The notes under the pieces: model-generated
The model's database searches: none
Told to the model about the DNA's origin: nothing
The model's input: the letters and a program-made list of their open reading frames with translations, nothing else
Assembly: GCA_963699825.1 (NCBI GenBank)
Contig: CAVOVI010000001.1
Span: 62,001 to 126,000, forward strand
Reading direction: 5' to 3'
From: SPDF01 sp963699825
GTDB taxonomy: Bacteria; Gemmatimonadota; Gemmatimonadetes; Gemmatimonadales; GWC2-71-9
DNA: 64,000 nt
Shown: in pieces, positions 46,916 through 55,589 of the stretch
Numbering within the stretch: the stretch's first letter is position 1
How the letters are laid out: each line of letters opens with the position of its first letter
Program-made: the position numbers and the translations under genes

Positions 46916-47337
46916 GCCGACAGGTCCTCGAGGACCAACTCGGGCGGGGAAGGGATGTCGTCTTCGCCGTGCACCAGGATGCTGTTGATGAGGTCCTCGA
47001 GTCCGGGCACCAGGGCGGCCACCCGGACCGCGCGGGCCCGGGTCCGCCGGTCGGGCACCCAGCCGGTCAGCTCCACCGACCTGCGGGTCACGGCGACAGC
47101 GGTCAGTCCATGGGACTCCAGGCCGGGATCGGAATCCAGGGCCGACTGAACGGCCTGCGCCAGGGCCACGCTGGAGGTCCCTGCGGGGGTCCGGTAGGCG
47201 CGAACCTCGTCGGCGATCCGCCCACGCGTCACCCGACCCAGCCAGCCGGCGGCCCAGAGTCCACCGGCCAGTCCGGCCCCGAATCCGATCACCGACCAGC
47301 CAAGCGTTTCCGCCGTGCTCAGACGCTCCCGCTTCAC
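46912..47337 (-). CDS. BON-domain protein
   Basis: A 141-residue protein with a short N-terminal hydrophobic glycine-rich helix (ETLGWSVIGFGAGLAGGLWA) that probably anchors it, followed by a BON domain (LAQAVQSALDSDPGLESHGL, SVELTGWVPDRRTRARAVRV). BON domains bind phospholipid or membrane surfaces. It is the first gene of the minus-strand run valS, lipoprotein, selA, gmhB, purN and purH, joined to valS by a 4-base overlap. Confidence 0.8.
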   Translation of the reverse strand: MKRERLSTAETLGWSVIGFGAGLAGGLWAAGWLGRVTRGRIADEVRAYRTPAGTSSVALAQAVQSALDSDPGLESHGLTAVAVTRRSVELTGWVPDRRTRARAVRVAALVPGLEDLINSILVHGEDDIPSPPELVLEDLSA

Positions 47338-47436
47338 GCGCGTGCTCCTTGTGCAATTATTGGCTAAGACGCGTTAAGTTAACACGTTCGTTCGTGAAGT
47401 CGCAGGTATGGTTTCCCCTTCTCGCCGGGGTGTCTC
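47338..47436. promoter_or_regulatory. Divergent promoter region, BON/valS and thrS sides
   Basis: 99 bases between two divergent gene runs, with an A+T-rich centre (47349-47390: TTGTGCAATTATTGG and GTTAAGTTAAC). A TTGTGC hexamer with an AT-rich segment about 17 bases later is a weak promoter candidate for the plus strand. No T-box or other leader structure was recognised before thrS. Confidence 0.35.
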
Positions 47437-47589
47437 ATGGCCGACGAACGCTCCCGGATTCCCGGGGCGGAATTGAGTCGCTGGCTCTTCGTCGCGATCC
47501 TCCTCCTCCTCGGAATCGGGCTCTACTTCACCTATGCCACTCACGCCGACCCGATCGTGACCCCGACCATGCAGGACGCCACGCCATGA
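47437..47589 (+). CDS. 50-residue single-pass membrane protein
   Basis: A short gene beginning ATGGCCGACGAACGC and encoding MADERSRIPGAELSRW followed by a hydrophobic helix (LFVAILLLLGIGLYFTY) and a 16-residue tail ending MQDATP. Its stop overlaps the thrS ATG by 4 bases (ATGA), the same coupling seen across the window, which supports it as a real gene. Function unknown; a small inner-membrane protein. Confidence 0.65.
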   Translation: MADERSRIPGAELSRWLFVAILLLLGIGLYFTYATHADPIVTPTMQDATP

Positions 47590-49517
47590 CGCAGATCCGC
47601 CTGACCCTGCCCGACAATTCAGTGCGCGAAGTGCCCGCGGGTACCACGAGCCGCGAGGTGGCGCAGATGATTGGCCCGGGATTGGCCAAGGCGGCCCTCG
47701 CCGCGCGGGTGGATGGCGCCATCTGGGACCTCGACCGACCGATCGAGCGGGACGCCACCTTCGCCGTGCTCACCGACCGTGACGCCGATTCGCTCGAACT
47801 GCTGCGCCACAGCACGGCGCACATCATGGCCACCGCGGTGCGGGAGCTCTTCCCCGGCGCCGGCATCGGCTTCGGTCCGCCGATCGAGGACGGCTTCTAC
47901 TACGACTTCGACGTGCCGCGCCCGTTCACGCCGGAAGACCTGGCGGCCATCGAGCAGAAGATGGGCGAGGTGGTGGAGCGGGACTTCCCGTTCCGCCGCG
48001 AGGTGGTCGATCGGGACGAGGCCAACCGGCGCTTTGCCGACGACCCGCTCAAGCTGGAACGGATCAGCGAGCTCGGCGATGACGAGGTCATCACGGTCTA
48101 CACCGACGGGCCGTTCCAGGATCTTTGCCGCGGGCCGCACATCCCCTCGACCGGCCGGCTGAAGCACTTCAAGCTCCTCCACGGCGCGGGTGCCTACTGG
48201 CGCGGCGACGAACGCCGCCAGATGCTGCAGCGCATCTACGGCACGGCGTGGTTCAAGAAGGAAGACCTCGCGGCCTACCTCCACCGCCTGGAGGAGGCGC
48301 GGAAGCGCGATCACCGGCGACTCGGCAAGGAGCTCGACCTCTTCGTCTTCCATCCCTCGTCGCCGGGCTCGGCGTTCTGGACCGACCGGGGGACGACGAT
48401 CTACCGCGAGGTGAACGACTACATCCGGGAGCTGCAGCAGGCGGCCGACTATCAGGAGATCAAGACGCCGCTGCTCTACAACAAGATTCTCTGGGAGCGG
48501 TCGGGGCACTGGGGCAAGTACCGTGAGAACATGTTCATGGTGCTCGACAACGAGTCGGGCGAGCATGATTTCTCGCTCAAGCCGATGAACTGCCCAAGCC
48601 ACCATCTCCTGTACGGGATGCGGAAGCACTCGTATCGCGAGCTCCCGGTCCGCTACGGCACCTTCGACGTGTTGCACCGGAACGAGGTGACGGGCGCCCT
48701 GTCCGGGTTGACCCGCGTCCGGCAGTTCCAGCAGGACGATTGCCATATCTACCTGCGGCCGGACCAAGTGGCGGGGGAGGTGCGCGCCGTCGCGCAGATG
48801 ATTCTCGACGTTTACGCCACCTTCGGCCTGACGGCGACCCTCAAGTTCGCCACCCGGCCGCCGGAACGGATCGGCGATGACGCGATGTGGGATCGCGCGG
48901 AGGCGGATCTGCGGGCCGCCCTGGAGGCGACGGGGCTCCCCTATGAACTGAAGGCGGGGGACGGCGCCTTCTACGGCCCCAAGATCGACTTCGACGTGTC
49001 GGACTCGATCGGACGGAAGTGGCAGCTGGGAACCATCCAGCTCGACTACGCGGCGCCGGAGCGGTTCGAGCTCGGGTACATCGGCGAGGACAACGCCGAA
49101 CACCGCCCGGTCGTCATCCACCGCGCGATGTGCGGGTCGTTCGAGCGGTTCATCGCGATTCTCATCGAGCACTTCGCCGGGGCATTCCCGATCTGGCTCT
49201 CGCCGGAACAGGTGCGCGTCCTGCCGATCTCCGATCAGCAGGCGGAGGCGGCAGCCAAGGTGGTGGCCCGGCTCCGCGCCGCCGGGATCCGCGCGACGCT
49301 CGATGCCGGCAACTCGACGCTGAACTACCGGATCCGCGATGGCGAGGTAGGCAAGGTGCCCTACATGGCCGTGGTGGGGCAGCGCGAGGCCGAGGCGGAT
49401 ACCGTGGCCATCCGGGTGCGTGGGGCGGGGAACAAACAGGAGGTGGTGGCAGTGGAGGAGTTTGTGCAGCGCGTGGTCGGGGAGATCCGCTCGAGGCAAC
49501 TGGGAGGCGCAGGCTGA
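47586..49517 (+). CDS. thrS: Threonyl-tRNA synthetase
   Basis: A 643-residue class II synthetase. It has an N-terminal TGS domain (RLTLPDNSVREVPAGTTSRE), an editing domain (ELLRHSTAHIMATAVRELFP, GFYYDFDVP) and a catalytic core with MNCPSHHLLYGM, RNEVTGALSGLTRVRQFQQD, DDCHIY and VVIHRAMCGSFERF, which supply the zinc ligands Cys, His and His. The C-terminal anticodon-binding domain starts at VRVLPISDQQ. The frame is intact. The ATG at 47586 overlaps the small upstream gene. Confidence 0.97.
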   Translation: MTQIRLTLPDNSVREVPAGTTSREVAQMIGPGLAKAALAARVDGAIWDLDRPIERDATFAVLTDRDADSLELLRHSTAHIMATAVRELFPGAGIGFGPPIEDGFYYDFDVPRPFTPEDLAAIEQKMGEVVERDFPFRREVVDRDEANRRFADDPLKLERISELGDDEVITVYTDGPFQDLCRGPHIPSTGRLKHFKLLHGAGAYWRGDERRQMLQRIYGTAWFKKEDLAAYLHRLEEARKRDHRRLGKELDLFVFHPSSPGSAFWTDRGTTIYREVNDYIRELQQAADYQEIKTPLLYNKILWERSGHWGKYRENMFMVLDNESGEHDFSLKPMNCPSHHLLYGMRKHSYRELPVRYGTFDVLHRNEVTGALSGLTRVRQFQQDDCHIYLRPDQVAGEVRAVAQMILDVYATFGLTATLKFATRPPERIGDDAMWDRAEADLRAALEATGLPYELKAGDGAFYGPKIDFDVSDSIGRKWQLGTIQLDYAAPERFELGYIGEDNAEHRPVVIHRAMCGSFERFIAILIEHFAGAFPIWLSPEQVRVLPISDQQAEAAAKVVARLRAAGIRATLDAGNSTLNYRIRDGEVGKVPYMAVVGQREAEADTVAIRVRGAGNKQEVVAVEEFVQRVVGEIRSRQLGGAG

Positions 49518-49731
49518 GAGGGACTGCTTCCGAGCGGTGCTGTGCCTCGCCTCCCTCACTGTCGTTTCCAGCCTACGTTTATTGAGCGTGAGGTCGGCGT
49601 TTATCGTTGAGCGACAATGGTTTAGCTACTCTCAATTCGAGTCGTTTCTAGCTATTGGATGGCCTCGAAGTTGCGCTAGGGCCGAGTACTTGAGCATCTC
49701 GCCAGACCTTCCCAACCCTCGGAGGCAGAGC
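49518..49731. other. Spacer after thrS with AT-rich centre
   Basis: 214 bases, clearly richer in A+T than the flanks (about 49570-49665). It should hold the promoter of the lipoprotein gene at 49732 and possibly the thrS terminator. No convincing hairpin with U-tract or RNA gene was found. Confidence 0.4.
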
Positions 49732-50292
49732 ATGATCACCCGACAGGCCCTCGGCTTGCTGGCCGCGAGCACCTTCGCGCTCGCGTGTGCTGATTCGAAC
49801 TCCACCGATCCCTTGGCCCTGTCGTCCAGTCAGCCGGCTGCCGCGACGGCGCCAGGCGTTGCGATGTCGAGCGGGGGCAAGGAGCTGGCGGCGCTGCGCG
49901 CGCTGACCGCACCGTATCACAATTCGGCCATGGCCCTGGCCGAAGGATTCAACGGCGCGGGCGAGCCGTGCGTCGCCGTTCCGGGTGTGGGGGGCATGGG
50001 ATATCACTGGGTGAATGGGCCCCGCGTCGACGGCCAGGTCCAGTGGGACCAGCCGGAAGTCCTCGTGTTCATGCCATCACCAGACGCCAGCGACGGGGTG
50101 CGGCTGGGTGCGGTCGAGTACGTCGTGCCGATGGCGGCGTGGGCCGGCGAGACCCCGCCGACGCTGTTTGGACAGACATTCGTGCCGGGTGGTCCCGGTG
50201 GGGTGCTCTGGACACTCCATGTCTGGATCTGGCAGCACAACCCCTCCGGGATGTTTGCGCCCTGGAATCCAACCGTCAGCTGCGGGGGTTGA
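49732..50292 (+). CDS. Small putative lipoprotein
   Basis: A 186-residue protein from ATG 49732, preceded by GGAGGCAGAG. Signal MITRQALGLLAASTFALACAD with a lipobox, then a Ser/Thr/Ala/Pro linker and a folded domain (ALTAPYHNSAMALAEGF, VPGVGGMGYHWVNGPRVDG, QWDQPEVLVFMP, LHVWIWQHNPSGMFAPWNP). The family is not recognised, although similar His/Trp-rich exported proteins of about this size exist in environmental genomes. It appears to be a single-gene unit. Confidence 0.65.
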   Translation: MITRQALGLLAASTFALACADSNSTDPLALSSSQPAAATAPGVAMSSGGKELAALRALTAPYHNSAMALAEGFNGAGEPCVAVPGVGGMGYHWVNGPRVDGQVQWDQPEVLVFMPSPDASDGVRLGAVEYVVPMAAWAGETPPTLFGQTFVPGGPGGVLWTLHVWIWQHNPSGMFAPWNPTVSCGG

Positions 50293-50460
50293 TGTGAGCT
50301 GAAGCACCTGGCACCAGGCAGTGCTCGGGGTCCCGGCAGGGGCCCTGAGACTGCCGGGCATCCAGCGTCCGGATCCCCCGCTCGCCGAGTCAGGCCCTCC
50401 GCATCTGCCCTTCCGGCCCTTCGCAGAGTATTTTCCGACAGTCCTCACCAGAGAGTTCCT
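50293..50460. other. Spacer before the thiolase operon
   Basis: 168 bases containing the promoter region of the thiolase-bioY-CPBP-hbd run. TTTTCCGACAG around 50431-50441 is the only AT-rich block. No operator or riboswitch is recognised. Confidence 0.35.
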
Positions 50461-51648
50461 GTGTCTGACCAGAACACGCCCGTCCTCGTCTCCGCCGTAC
50501 GCACGCCTATTGGCCGCTATCTCGGTGGTCTGTCGTCCCTGTCGGCCCCGCAGCTTGGGGCCGTCGTCATTCGTGACGCCCTGAAGCGTGCGGGCGTCGA
50601 TCCCGCCGCCGTGGACGAGGTCATCATGGGGCACGTCCTCCAGGGTGGCGCGGGCCAGGCGACGGCACGGCAGGCGATGATCCACGCCGGCGTCCCCGGT
50701 GTGGTCCCGGCGCTCACGATCAACAAGGTCTGCGGCTCGGGTCTGAAGGCGGTGATGCTGGCGGCCCAGGCCATCAAGGCCGGGGACGCCCAGTGCATCG
50801 TCGCCGGCGGACAGGAGGCCATGTCCGCCTCGCCCCACTACGTCTACGGGATGCGGAACGGCATCAAGGCCGGCAACCAGACGATGGTCGACGGGATGAT
50901 CCACGACGGCCTCTGGGACAGCTTCGGCGACAACCACATGGGCGTGTACGCGGAGTACACCGCTACCAAGGCAGGCGTCTCACGCGAGGACCAGGACAAG
51001 TTCGCCTGCGAGAGCCACCAGAAGGCGGTGGCCGCCATCGAGGCGGGAGAGTTCAAGGCGGAGATCGTGCCGGTCGAGGTGCCGGGTCGCAAGGGATCGA
51101 CGATCGTCGACACCGACGAGTCGCCACGCAAGGACACCAATCTCGAGGCGCTGGCCAAGCTGAAGCCGGTCTTCCAGAAGGACGGAAGCGTCACGGCAGG
51201 GAACGCCCCCGGGTTGAACGACGGAGCCAGTGCATTGGTCGTCACCTCGCTCGCCTTCGCCAAGGCGAACGGCCTGAAGCCGATGGCGCGGGTGACGGGG
51301 TATGCCACCGGCGGTGGTGAGCCGAAGGACCTCTTCTTCGCGCCGATCCTCGCCGTACAGAATCTGATGAAGAAGGCCGGCAGCACCATCGGCAACTACG
51401 GCCTCATCGAAGCGAACGAGGCCTTTGCGGTGCAGGCCCTGGCGGATGGACGCGCCCTCGGCTGGGACTGGACGCGCGTGAACGTCCGGGGCGGCGCCGT
51501 GGCCCTCGGCCATCCGATCGGCGCCTCCGGCGCTCGTGTACTCACCACCCTGCTCTACGCCATGAAGGACCGCGGCGTCGAGACAGGCCTCGCAACCCTT
51601 TGCCTCGGCGGTGGCAACGCCGTGGCGCTCAGTGTGGAGGCAATGTGA
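50461..51648 (+). CDS. Acetyl-CoA C-acetyltransferase (thiolase)
   Basis: A 395-residue degradative/biosynthetic-type thiolase that makes or cleaves acetoacetyl-CoA. The acyl-enzyme Cys is in INKVCGSGLKAVM, the acid-base residues are in VALGHPIGASGARV and LATLCLGGGNAVAL, and RTPIGRYLGGLSSL marks the N-terminus. Start GTG at 50461. It is joined by 4-base overlap to bioY. Together with the 3-hydroxyacyl-CoA dehydrogenase it could serve beta-oxidation, butyrate-type or PHB-type metabolism. Confidence 0.95.
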   Translation: MSDQNTPVLVSAVRTPIGRYLGGLSSLSAPQLGAVVIRDALKRAGVDPAAVDEVIMGHVLQGGAGQATARQAMIHAGVPGVVPALTINKVCGSGLKAVMLAAQAIKAGDAQCIVAGGQEAMSASPHYVYGMRNGIKAGNQTMVDGMIHDGLWDSFGDNHMGVYAEYTATKAGVSREDQDKFACESHQKAVAAIEAGEFKAEIVPVEVPGRKGSTIVDTDESPRKDTNLEALAKLKPVFQKDGSVTAGNAPGLNDGASALVVTSLAFAKANGLKPMARVTGYATGGGEPKDLFFAPILAVQNLMKKAGSTIGNYGLIEANEAFAVQALADGRALGWDWTRVNVRGGAVALGHPIGASGARVLTTLLYAMKDRGVETGLATLCLGGGNAVALSVEAM

Positions 51649-52214
51649 TCAGCAAGAGCGATACGCCGACCCTGGCGGTGGCCCCGGTGTCGTCCACCGG
51701 ACGTCGCGTCTTCGCTATCGCGATCGGCGCTCTTGTCGTCGCGGTGGCGGCACAGGTGCGGATCCCCCTGCCCATCACCCCCGTCCCGGTCACCCTGCAG
51801 GACCTCGCGGTCCTCACGGTCGGCGGACTGCTCGGCCCGGTCGCCGGCGTCGCGGCGCTGATCACGTATCTCGGCCTCGGGCTCGCCGGTTTGCCGGTCT
51901 TTTCCGGCGGGGCATCGGGCATGCCCTGGCTCCTCGGGCCGACGGGTGGTTACCTGCTCGCCTTTCCGGTCGCGGCGCTCGTTATGGGAGCCGTTGCCAG
52001 GCACGGCGGATTCAGCCGTGCGTTTCTCGGTGCCTTCCTCGGCATGCTGGTCATCCACGCCGGTGGCGTCGCGCAACTCGCCATCCTGAGCGGTGATCCG
52101 ATGGCGGCGTTCGAGATCGGGTCGCTCCCCTTCCTGCCGATGGGCATCATCAAGGTGGCCCTCGCCGCGGCGCTGGTCACCCGGATTTCGCCGAAGCTGG
52201 CCAAGCTGCTTTGA
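51645..52214 (+). CDS. bioY: Biotin transporter BioY (ECF S-component type)
   Basis: A 189-residue hydrophobic protein with about six helices and the BioY signatures RIPLPITPVPVTLQDLAVL, YLGLGLAGLPVFSGGASG and LGPTGGYLLAFP. It binds biotin in the inner membrane, alone or with an energy-coupling module not seen here. The GTG at 51645 overlaps the thiolase stop and its stop overlaps the CPBP gene. Why it sits in an acyl-CoA operon is unclear; biotin-dependent carboxylases may be the link. Confidence 0.93.
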   Translation: MISKSDTPTLAVAPVSSTGRRVFAIAIGALVVAVAAQVRIPLPITPVPVTLQDLAVLTVGGLLGPVAGVAALITYLGLGLAGLPVFSGGASGMPWLLGPTGGYLLAFPVAALVMGAVARHGGFSRAFLGAFLGMLVIHAGGVAQLAILSGDPMAAFEIGSLPFLPMGIIKVALAAALVTRISPKLAKLL

Positions 52215-53098
52215 GCCGCCGCGAAATCGGCAGCGGCTGGAAGGGCCTGCTCAAGGCGATCGGCTGGTCGATCGCCTTTGGCGTAGAGGGACTCGTCATC
52301 GGCCTGACGGTGTCGTTCGGTCTCGGCACCCTCGTCACCGGCCAACCCGATCCCGACTGGTTCCTGGCGGCGGGACTCGCGCAGGCGATGGTGCAGGGCG
52401 CGGGGCTGTGCATCGGGTTCGGTTTTGCGACCTACCACCTTGGACACCGCGTCCTCGGGCGATCGTGGGCTGAGCTTCGCTGGAACGGCCAGACAACCCG
52501 GGGAGGATGGTTCGGGCGGGGGATGGTGGTCGGGTCGCTGGTCGCGGTCGTTGCCATGATGATCGGGCTGGCGGTCGCAGGGGCGAGCTGGTCGATCGGC
52601 GACGGTTCGTTCTTTGACTGGGTCCGCTCGGCCGGCCTAACCGCCGCGGCGCTGAGCCTGCCGGCATTGAGTGAGGAGATCATCTTTCGCGGCCTGCCGC
52701 TGGTGCTCCTGGCCGGGGTGATCGGTCGGTGGCGGGCGGTCGTCGGCACATCGATCCTCTTCGGGCTCTTCCACATGGGAAACCCCGACGTGACCCCGCT
52801 GGCGCTCGTGAACATCACGCTCGCCGGCATCTTCCTGGCGGCGGTGTTCTTCACTCCAGGGGGGATCTGGGCGGCGTGGGGAGCGCACCTCGGGTGGAAT
52901 CTGTCGCTGGCCGCGCTCGGAGCGCCGGTGAGCGGACTCCCCCTCGCGATTCCAGTGCTTGAGTACAATCCGGGCGGCCCCGTGTGGCTCAGTGGCGGCG
53001 CCTTTGGACCGGAGGGCGGGATCCTGGCCTCGGTGGCCACGATCGGCGCCATCATCCTTGTGTCACGGTGGATCCCGAAGGGGGAGGGGGAGGCATGA
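52211..53098 (+). CDS. CPBP-family intramembrane metalloprotease
   Basis: A 295-residue polytopic membrane protein. The catalytic motifs of CAAX/Rce1-type (CPBP) proteases are visible: SEEIIFRGLPLVLL (Glu-Glu-x3-Arg), FGLFHMGNPDVTP (His) and WAAWGAHLGWNLSL (His and Asn). Members may process prenylated peptides or bacteriocins. Substrate unknown. Coupled by 4-base overlaps to bioY and the dehydrogenase gene. Confidence 0.9.
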   Translation: MSRREIGSGWKGLLKAIGWSIAFGVEGLVIGLTVSFGLGTLVTGQPDPDWFLAAGLAQAMVQGAGLCIGFGFATYHLGHRVLGRSWAELRWNGQTTRGGWFGRGMVVGSLVAVVAMMIGLAVAGASWSIGDGSFFDWVRSAGLTAAALSLPALSEEIIFRGLPLVLLAGVIGRWRAVVGTSILFGLFHMGNPDVTPLALVNITLAGIFLAAVFFTPGGIWAAWGAHLGWNLSLAALGAPVSGLPLAIPVLEYNPGGPVWLSGGAFGPEGGILASVATIGAIILVSRWIPKGEGEA

Positions 53099-53943
53099 AG
53101 CGAGCGGCTGTCGTTGGGGCCGGGACGATGGGGAACGGCATTGCCCACGTCTTTTCGCAGCACGGGTGGCAGGTGGCGCTCATCGATGTCGCGCAGCCCG
53201 CCCTCGATCGCGGCATGAGCACCATCCGCGGAAACCTGGACCGGCAGGTCAAGAAGGGGACACTCACCGCGGCACAGGCCGACGAGGTGATGGGTCGTAT
53301 TTCGGCGCACCTCTCGCTCGATGCCGCCGCCGCGGCGGACGTCGTGGTCGAGGCCGCCTCCGAGCGGCCCGATATCAAGTTCGCGCTCTTCACCGAACTC
53401 GACCGGATCGCGAAACCGGAGGCGATCCTGGCCACGAACACCAGTTCGATCTCCATCACCGAAATTGCCGCGCGGACGAAACGCCCCGGCCAGGTCATCG
53501 GGATGCACTTCATGAACCCGGTGCCGGTCATGCAACTGGTGGAGGTCATCCGCGGCCATTCGACGACGGACGAGACCGCCGCCTGGACGATGGAGACCTC
53601 CCGGGCGCTTGGGAAGACGCCGGTCGAGGTAAACGATTATCCGGGATTCGTGTCCAATCGCGTCCTGATGCCGATGATCAACGAGGCGATCTTCTGCGTG
53701 ATGGAAGGGGTGGCCACGCCCGAGTCCATCGACACGGTGATGAAGCTGGGCATGGCCCACCCGATGGGGCCGCTTGCCCTCGCCGACTTCATCGGCCTCG
53801 ACGTCTGTCTCGCGATTCTCGAAGTGCTGCATCGCGGCCTCGGGGACGACAAGTACCGGGCCTGTCCGTTGCTCCGCCGGATGGTCGCGGCGGGGCACCT
53901 CGGTCGCAAGAGCGGCCGCGGGTTCTACGAGTACAGCAAGTGA
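53095..53943 (+). CDS. hbd: 3-hydroxybutyryl-CoA dehydrogenase
   Basis: A 282-residue NAD(P)-dependent dehydrogenase. The Rossmann motif is AVVGAGTMGNGIAHVF, the conserved ATNTSSISITEIA segment and catalytic His in GMHFMNPVPVMQLVEVI follow, and the C-terminal dimer domain has NDYPGFVSNRVLMPMINEAI and ALADFIGLDVCLAILEVL. It acts on acetoacetyl-CoA/3-hydroxybutyryl-CoA, matching the thiolase in the same operon. Followed by a hairpin. Confidence 0.95.
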   Translation: MKRAAVVGAGTMGNGIAHVFSQHGWQVALIDVAQPALDRGMSTIRGNLDRQVKKGTLTAAQADEVMGRISAHLSLDAAAAADVVVEAASERPDIKFALFTELDRIAKPEAILATNTSSISITEIAARTKRPGQVIGMHFMNPVPVMQLVEVIRGHSTTDETAAWTMETSRALGKTPVEVNDYPGFVSNRVLMPMINEAIFCVMEGVATPESIDTVMKLGMAHPMGPLALADFIGLDVCLAILEVLHRGLGDDKYRACPLLRRMVAAGHLGRKSGRGFYEYSK

Positions 53944-53953
53944 CGCTGCCGAC

Positions 53954-53979
53954 GACTGGCCGGACTCTTCCGGCCAGTC
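53954..53979 (+). terminator. Hairpin after hbd
   Basis: A perfect 10-bp stem, GACTGGCCGG and CCGGCCAGTC, with loop ACTCTT, 10 bases after the hbd stop. No U-tract follows, so termination may be partial. Confidence 0.55.
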
Positions 53980-54010
53980 CATCAACCGCCATTTCCCAGT
54001 GAGCGCAGCC

Positions 54011-55072
54011 ATGGATCTGTTCAAGGACATCGCCGGATACGGTCACGAGCAGGTGGTCTTTTGCCACGAACCCGCCTGTGGCTACTTCGGCATCATTGCC
54101 ATCCACGACACCACGCTCGGCCCTGCCCTCGGCGGCACCCGCTTCTGGCAGTACGACTCGACCGACGCCGCCATCACCGATGCGTTGCGGCTCGCACGGG
54201 GCATGACCTACAAGGCGGCGGTCGCCGGGCTCAGCCTCGGTGGCGGCAAGTCCGTCATCTTCGGTGACAACAAGCGGACCGACCGCGAGGCGATCTTCCG
54301 CGCCCACGGCCGCTTCGTCGAATCGCTCGGTGGCCGCTACATCACCGCCGAGGATGTCGGCACCAGCCCCGCCGACATGGAGTTCGTCCACTACGAGACC
54401 AACCACGTGGCGGGACTCACCGGCCTGTCGGGCGACCCCTCGCCGGTCACGGCGCACGGCGTCTACGTCGGCATCAAGGCGACGGCCAAGGCGAAATGGG
54501 GCAGCGACAACCTGAGCGGGAAGACGGTGCTCGTGCAGGGCTGCGGCCACGTGGGGCAGTATCTCTGCGGCTATCTCCGGGCCGAAGGGGTGAAGCTGGT
54601 GGTGGCGGATGTGGACGCGGCGAAGGTGAAGAAGGTGGTCGAGGCCACCGGTGCAACCGCCGTGGCGCCGGACAAGATCTATGATCAGGCCGCCGACATC
54701 TACGCGCCCTGCGCGCTCGGGGCCACCATCAACGACGACACCCTCAAGCGGCTGAAGGTCGCGATCGTGGCCGGTGGCGCCAACAACCAGCTCGCCGAGG
54801 AGCGGCACGGTGACGCCCTGGACGCGAAGGGGATTCTCTACGCGCCGGACTTCGTGATCAACGGCGGTGGATTGATCAACGTCTACGGCGAAATCCACGG
54901 CTGGACGGCGGAGCGCTCGAAGAACAAGGCCGGGGAGATCTACGACACCCTGCTGCGGATCTACGATATCGCCGCGGCGAAGAAGATCCCGACCTATCTC
55001 GCCGCCGATCGCCTTGCCGAGGATCGGCTCCTGAAGGTCGGCGGGATGCGGCCGATGTGGATGCCGGTATAG
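54011..55072 (+). CDS. Leucine/valine-type amino acid dehydrogenase
   Basis: A 353-residue Glu/Leu/Phe/Val dehydrogenase. The N-terminal part has LGPALGGTRFW, TYKAAVAGLSLGGGKSVI with the catalytic Lys, and a Gly-rich LVQGCGHVGQYLCGYL Rossmann loop. VAGGANNQLAEERHGD and YAPDFVINGGGLINVY are typical of leucine dehydrogenases. It interconverts branched-chain amino acids and 2-oxoacids with NAD. It stands apart from the operon by 67 bases. Confidence 0.93.
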   Translation: MDLFKDIAGYGHEQVVFCHEPACGYFGIIAIHDTTLGPALGGTRFWQYDSTDAAITDALRLARGMTYKAAVAGLSLGGGKSVIFGDNKRTDREAIFRAHGRFVESLGGRYITAEDVGTSPADMEFVHYETNHVAGLTGLSGDPSPVTAHGVYVGIKATAKAKWGSDNLSGKTVLVQGCGHVGQYLCGYLRAEGVKLVVADVDAAKVKKVVEATGATAVAPDKIYDQAADIYAPCALGATINDDTLKRLKVAIVAGGANNQLAEERHGDALDAKGILYAPDFVINGGGLINVYGEIHGWTAERSKNKAGEIYDTLLRIYDIAAAKKIPTYLAADRLAEDRLLKVGGMRPMWMPV

Positions 55073-55080
55073 GCTGGGCC

Positions 55081-55110
55081 GCGGGGCGGGGAGGGGGCAG
55101 GCCGCCCCGC
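55081..55110 (+). terminator. GC hairpin after the leucine-dehydrogenase-like gene
   Basis: A 9-bp stem, GCGGGGCGG with CCGCCCCGC, around 12 bases. No U-tract follows. Confidence 0.4.
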
Positions 55111-55136
55111 ATCCCCGCCCGTCCACCCTTACATTG

Positions 55137-55589
55137 ATGACTATGGCCGAAATCATCCCAATCGCATCCGATCATGCGGGCGTCGAGCTCAAGGAACGAC
55201 TGAAGCGTGAGTTGACGGCGCTCGGGTACTCCCCGCTCGACCTCGGCACCAACAGCACCGAGTCGGTGGACTACCCGGACTTCGCGCATCCGCTCGCCGA
55301 GAAGGTGGAGCGGGGCGAGGTGAAGCGCGGCGTGCTGCTCTGTGGAACCGGGCTCGGCATGGCGTACGCCGCCAATCGCCACCACGGTGTGCGGGCCGGC
55401 GTCGCCTGGACGCCCGAGGTCGCTGCATTGGCCCGGGAACACAACGATGCCAACGTGCTGGTCCTGCCGGCGCGGTTCGTCAGTGAGAGACAGGCTGTGG
55501 ACATTCTCAAGCGCTGGCTGGACACTCCGTTCGCCGGAGGCCGGCACAGCCGTCGGGTCGCCAAGATCGAGGAAGGGGAGGGGACGTGA
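55137..55589 (+). CDS. rpiB: Ribose 5-phosphate isomerase B
   Basis: A 150-residue isomerase. The motifs IPIASDHAGVELKERLK, VDYPDFAHPLAEKV, VLLCGTGLGMAYAANRHHGVRAG (with the catalytic Cys) and HNDANVLVLPARFV match the RpiB/LacAB family. Candidate starts are ATG 55137 and ATG 55143 (MAEIIPIASD); neither has a strong ribosome site. It overlaps glyA by 4 bases, a common pairing in bacteria. Confidence 0.94.
   Translation: MTMAEIIPIASDHAGVELKERLKRELTALGYSPLDLGTNSTESVDYPDFAHPLAEKVERGEVKRGVLLCGTGLGMAYAANRHHGVRAGVAWTPEVAALAREHNDANVLVLPARFVSERQAVDILKRWLDTPFAGGRHSRRVAKIEEGEGT

Noticed and set aside
47338..47586. T-box leader or riboswitch before thrS
   Set aside because: The spacer is only 99 bases before a coupled small gene, with no T-box bulge sequence or anti-terminator pair.
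51620..51660. Biotin operator (BirA box) upstream of bioY
   Set aside because: bioY begins inside the thiolase gene by a 4-base overlap, and no TTGTAAAC-type dyad was seen there or in 50293-50460.
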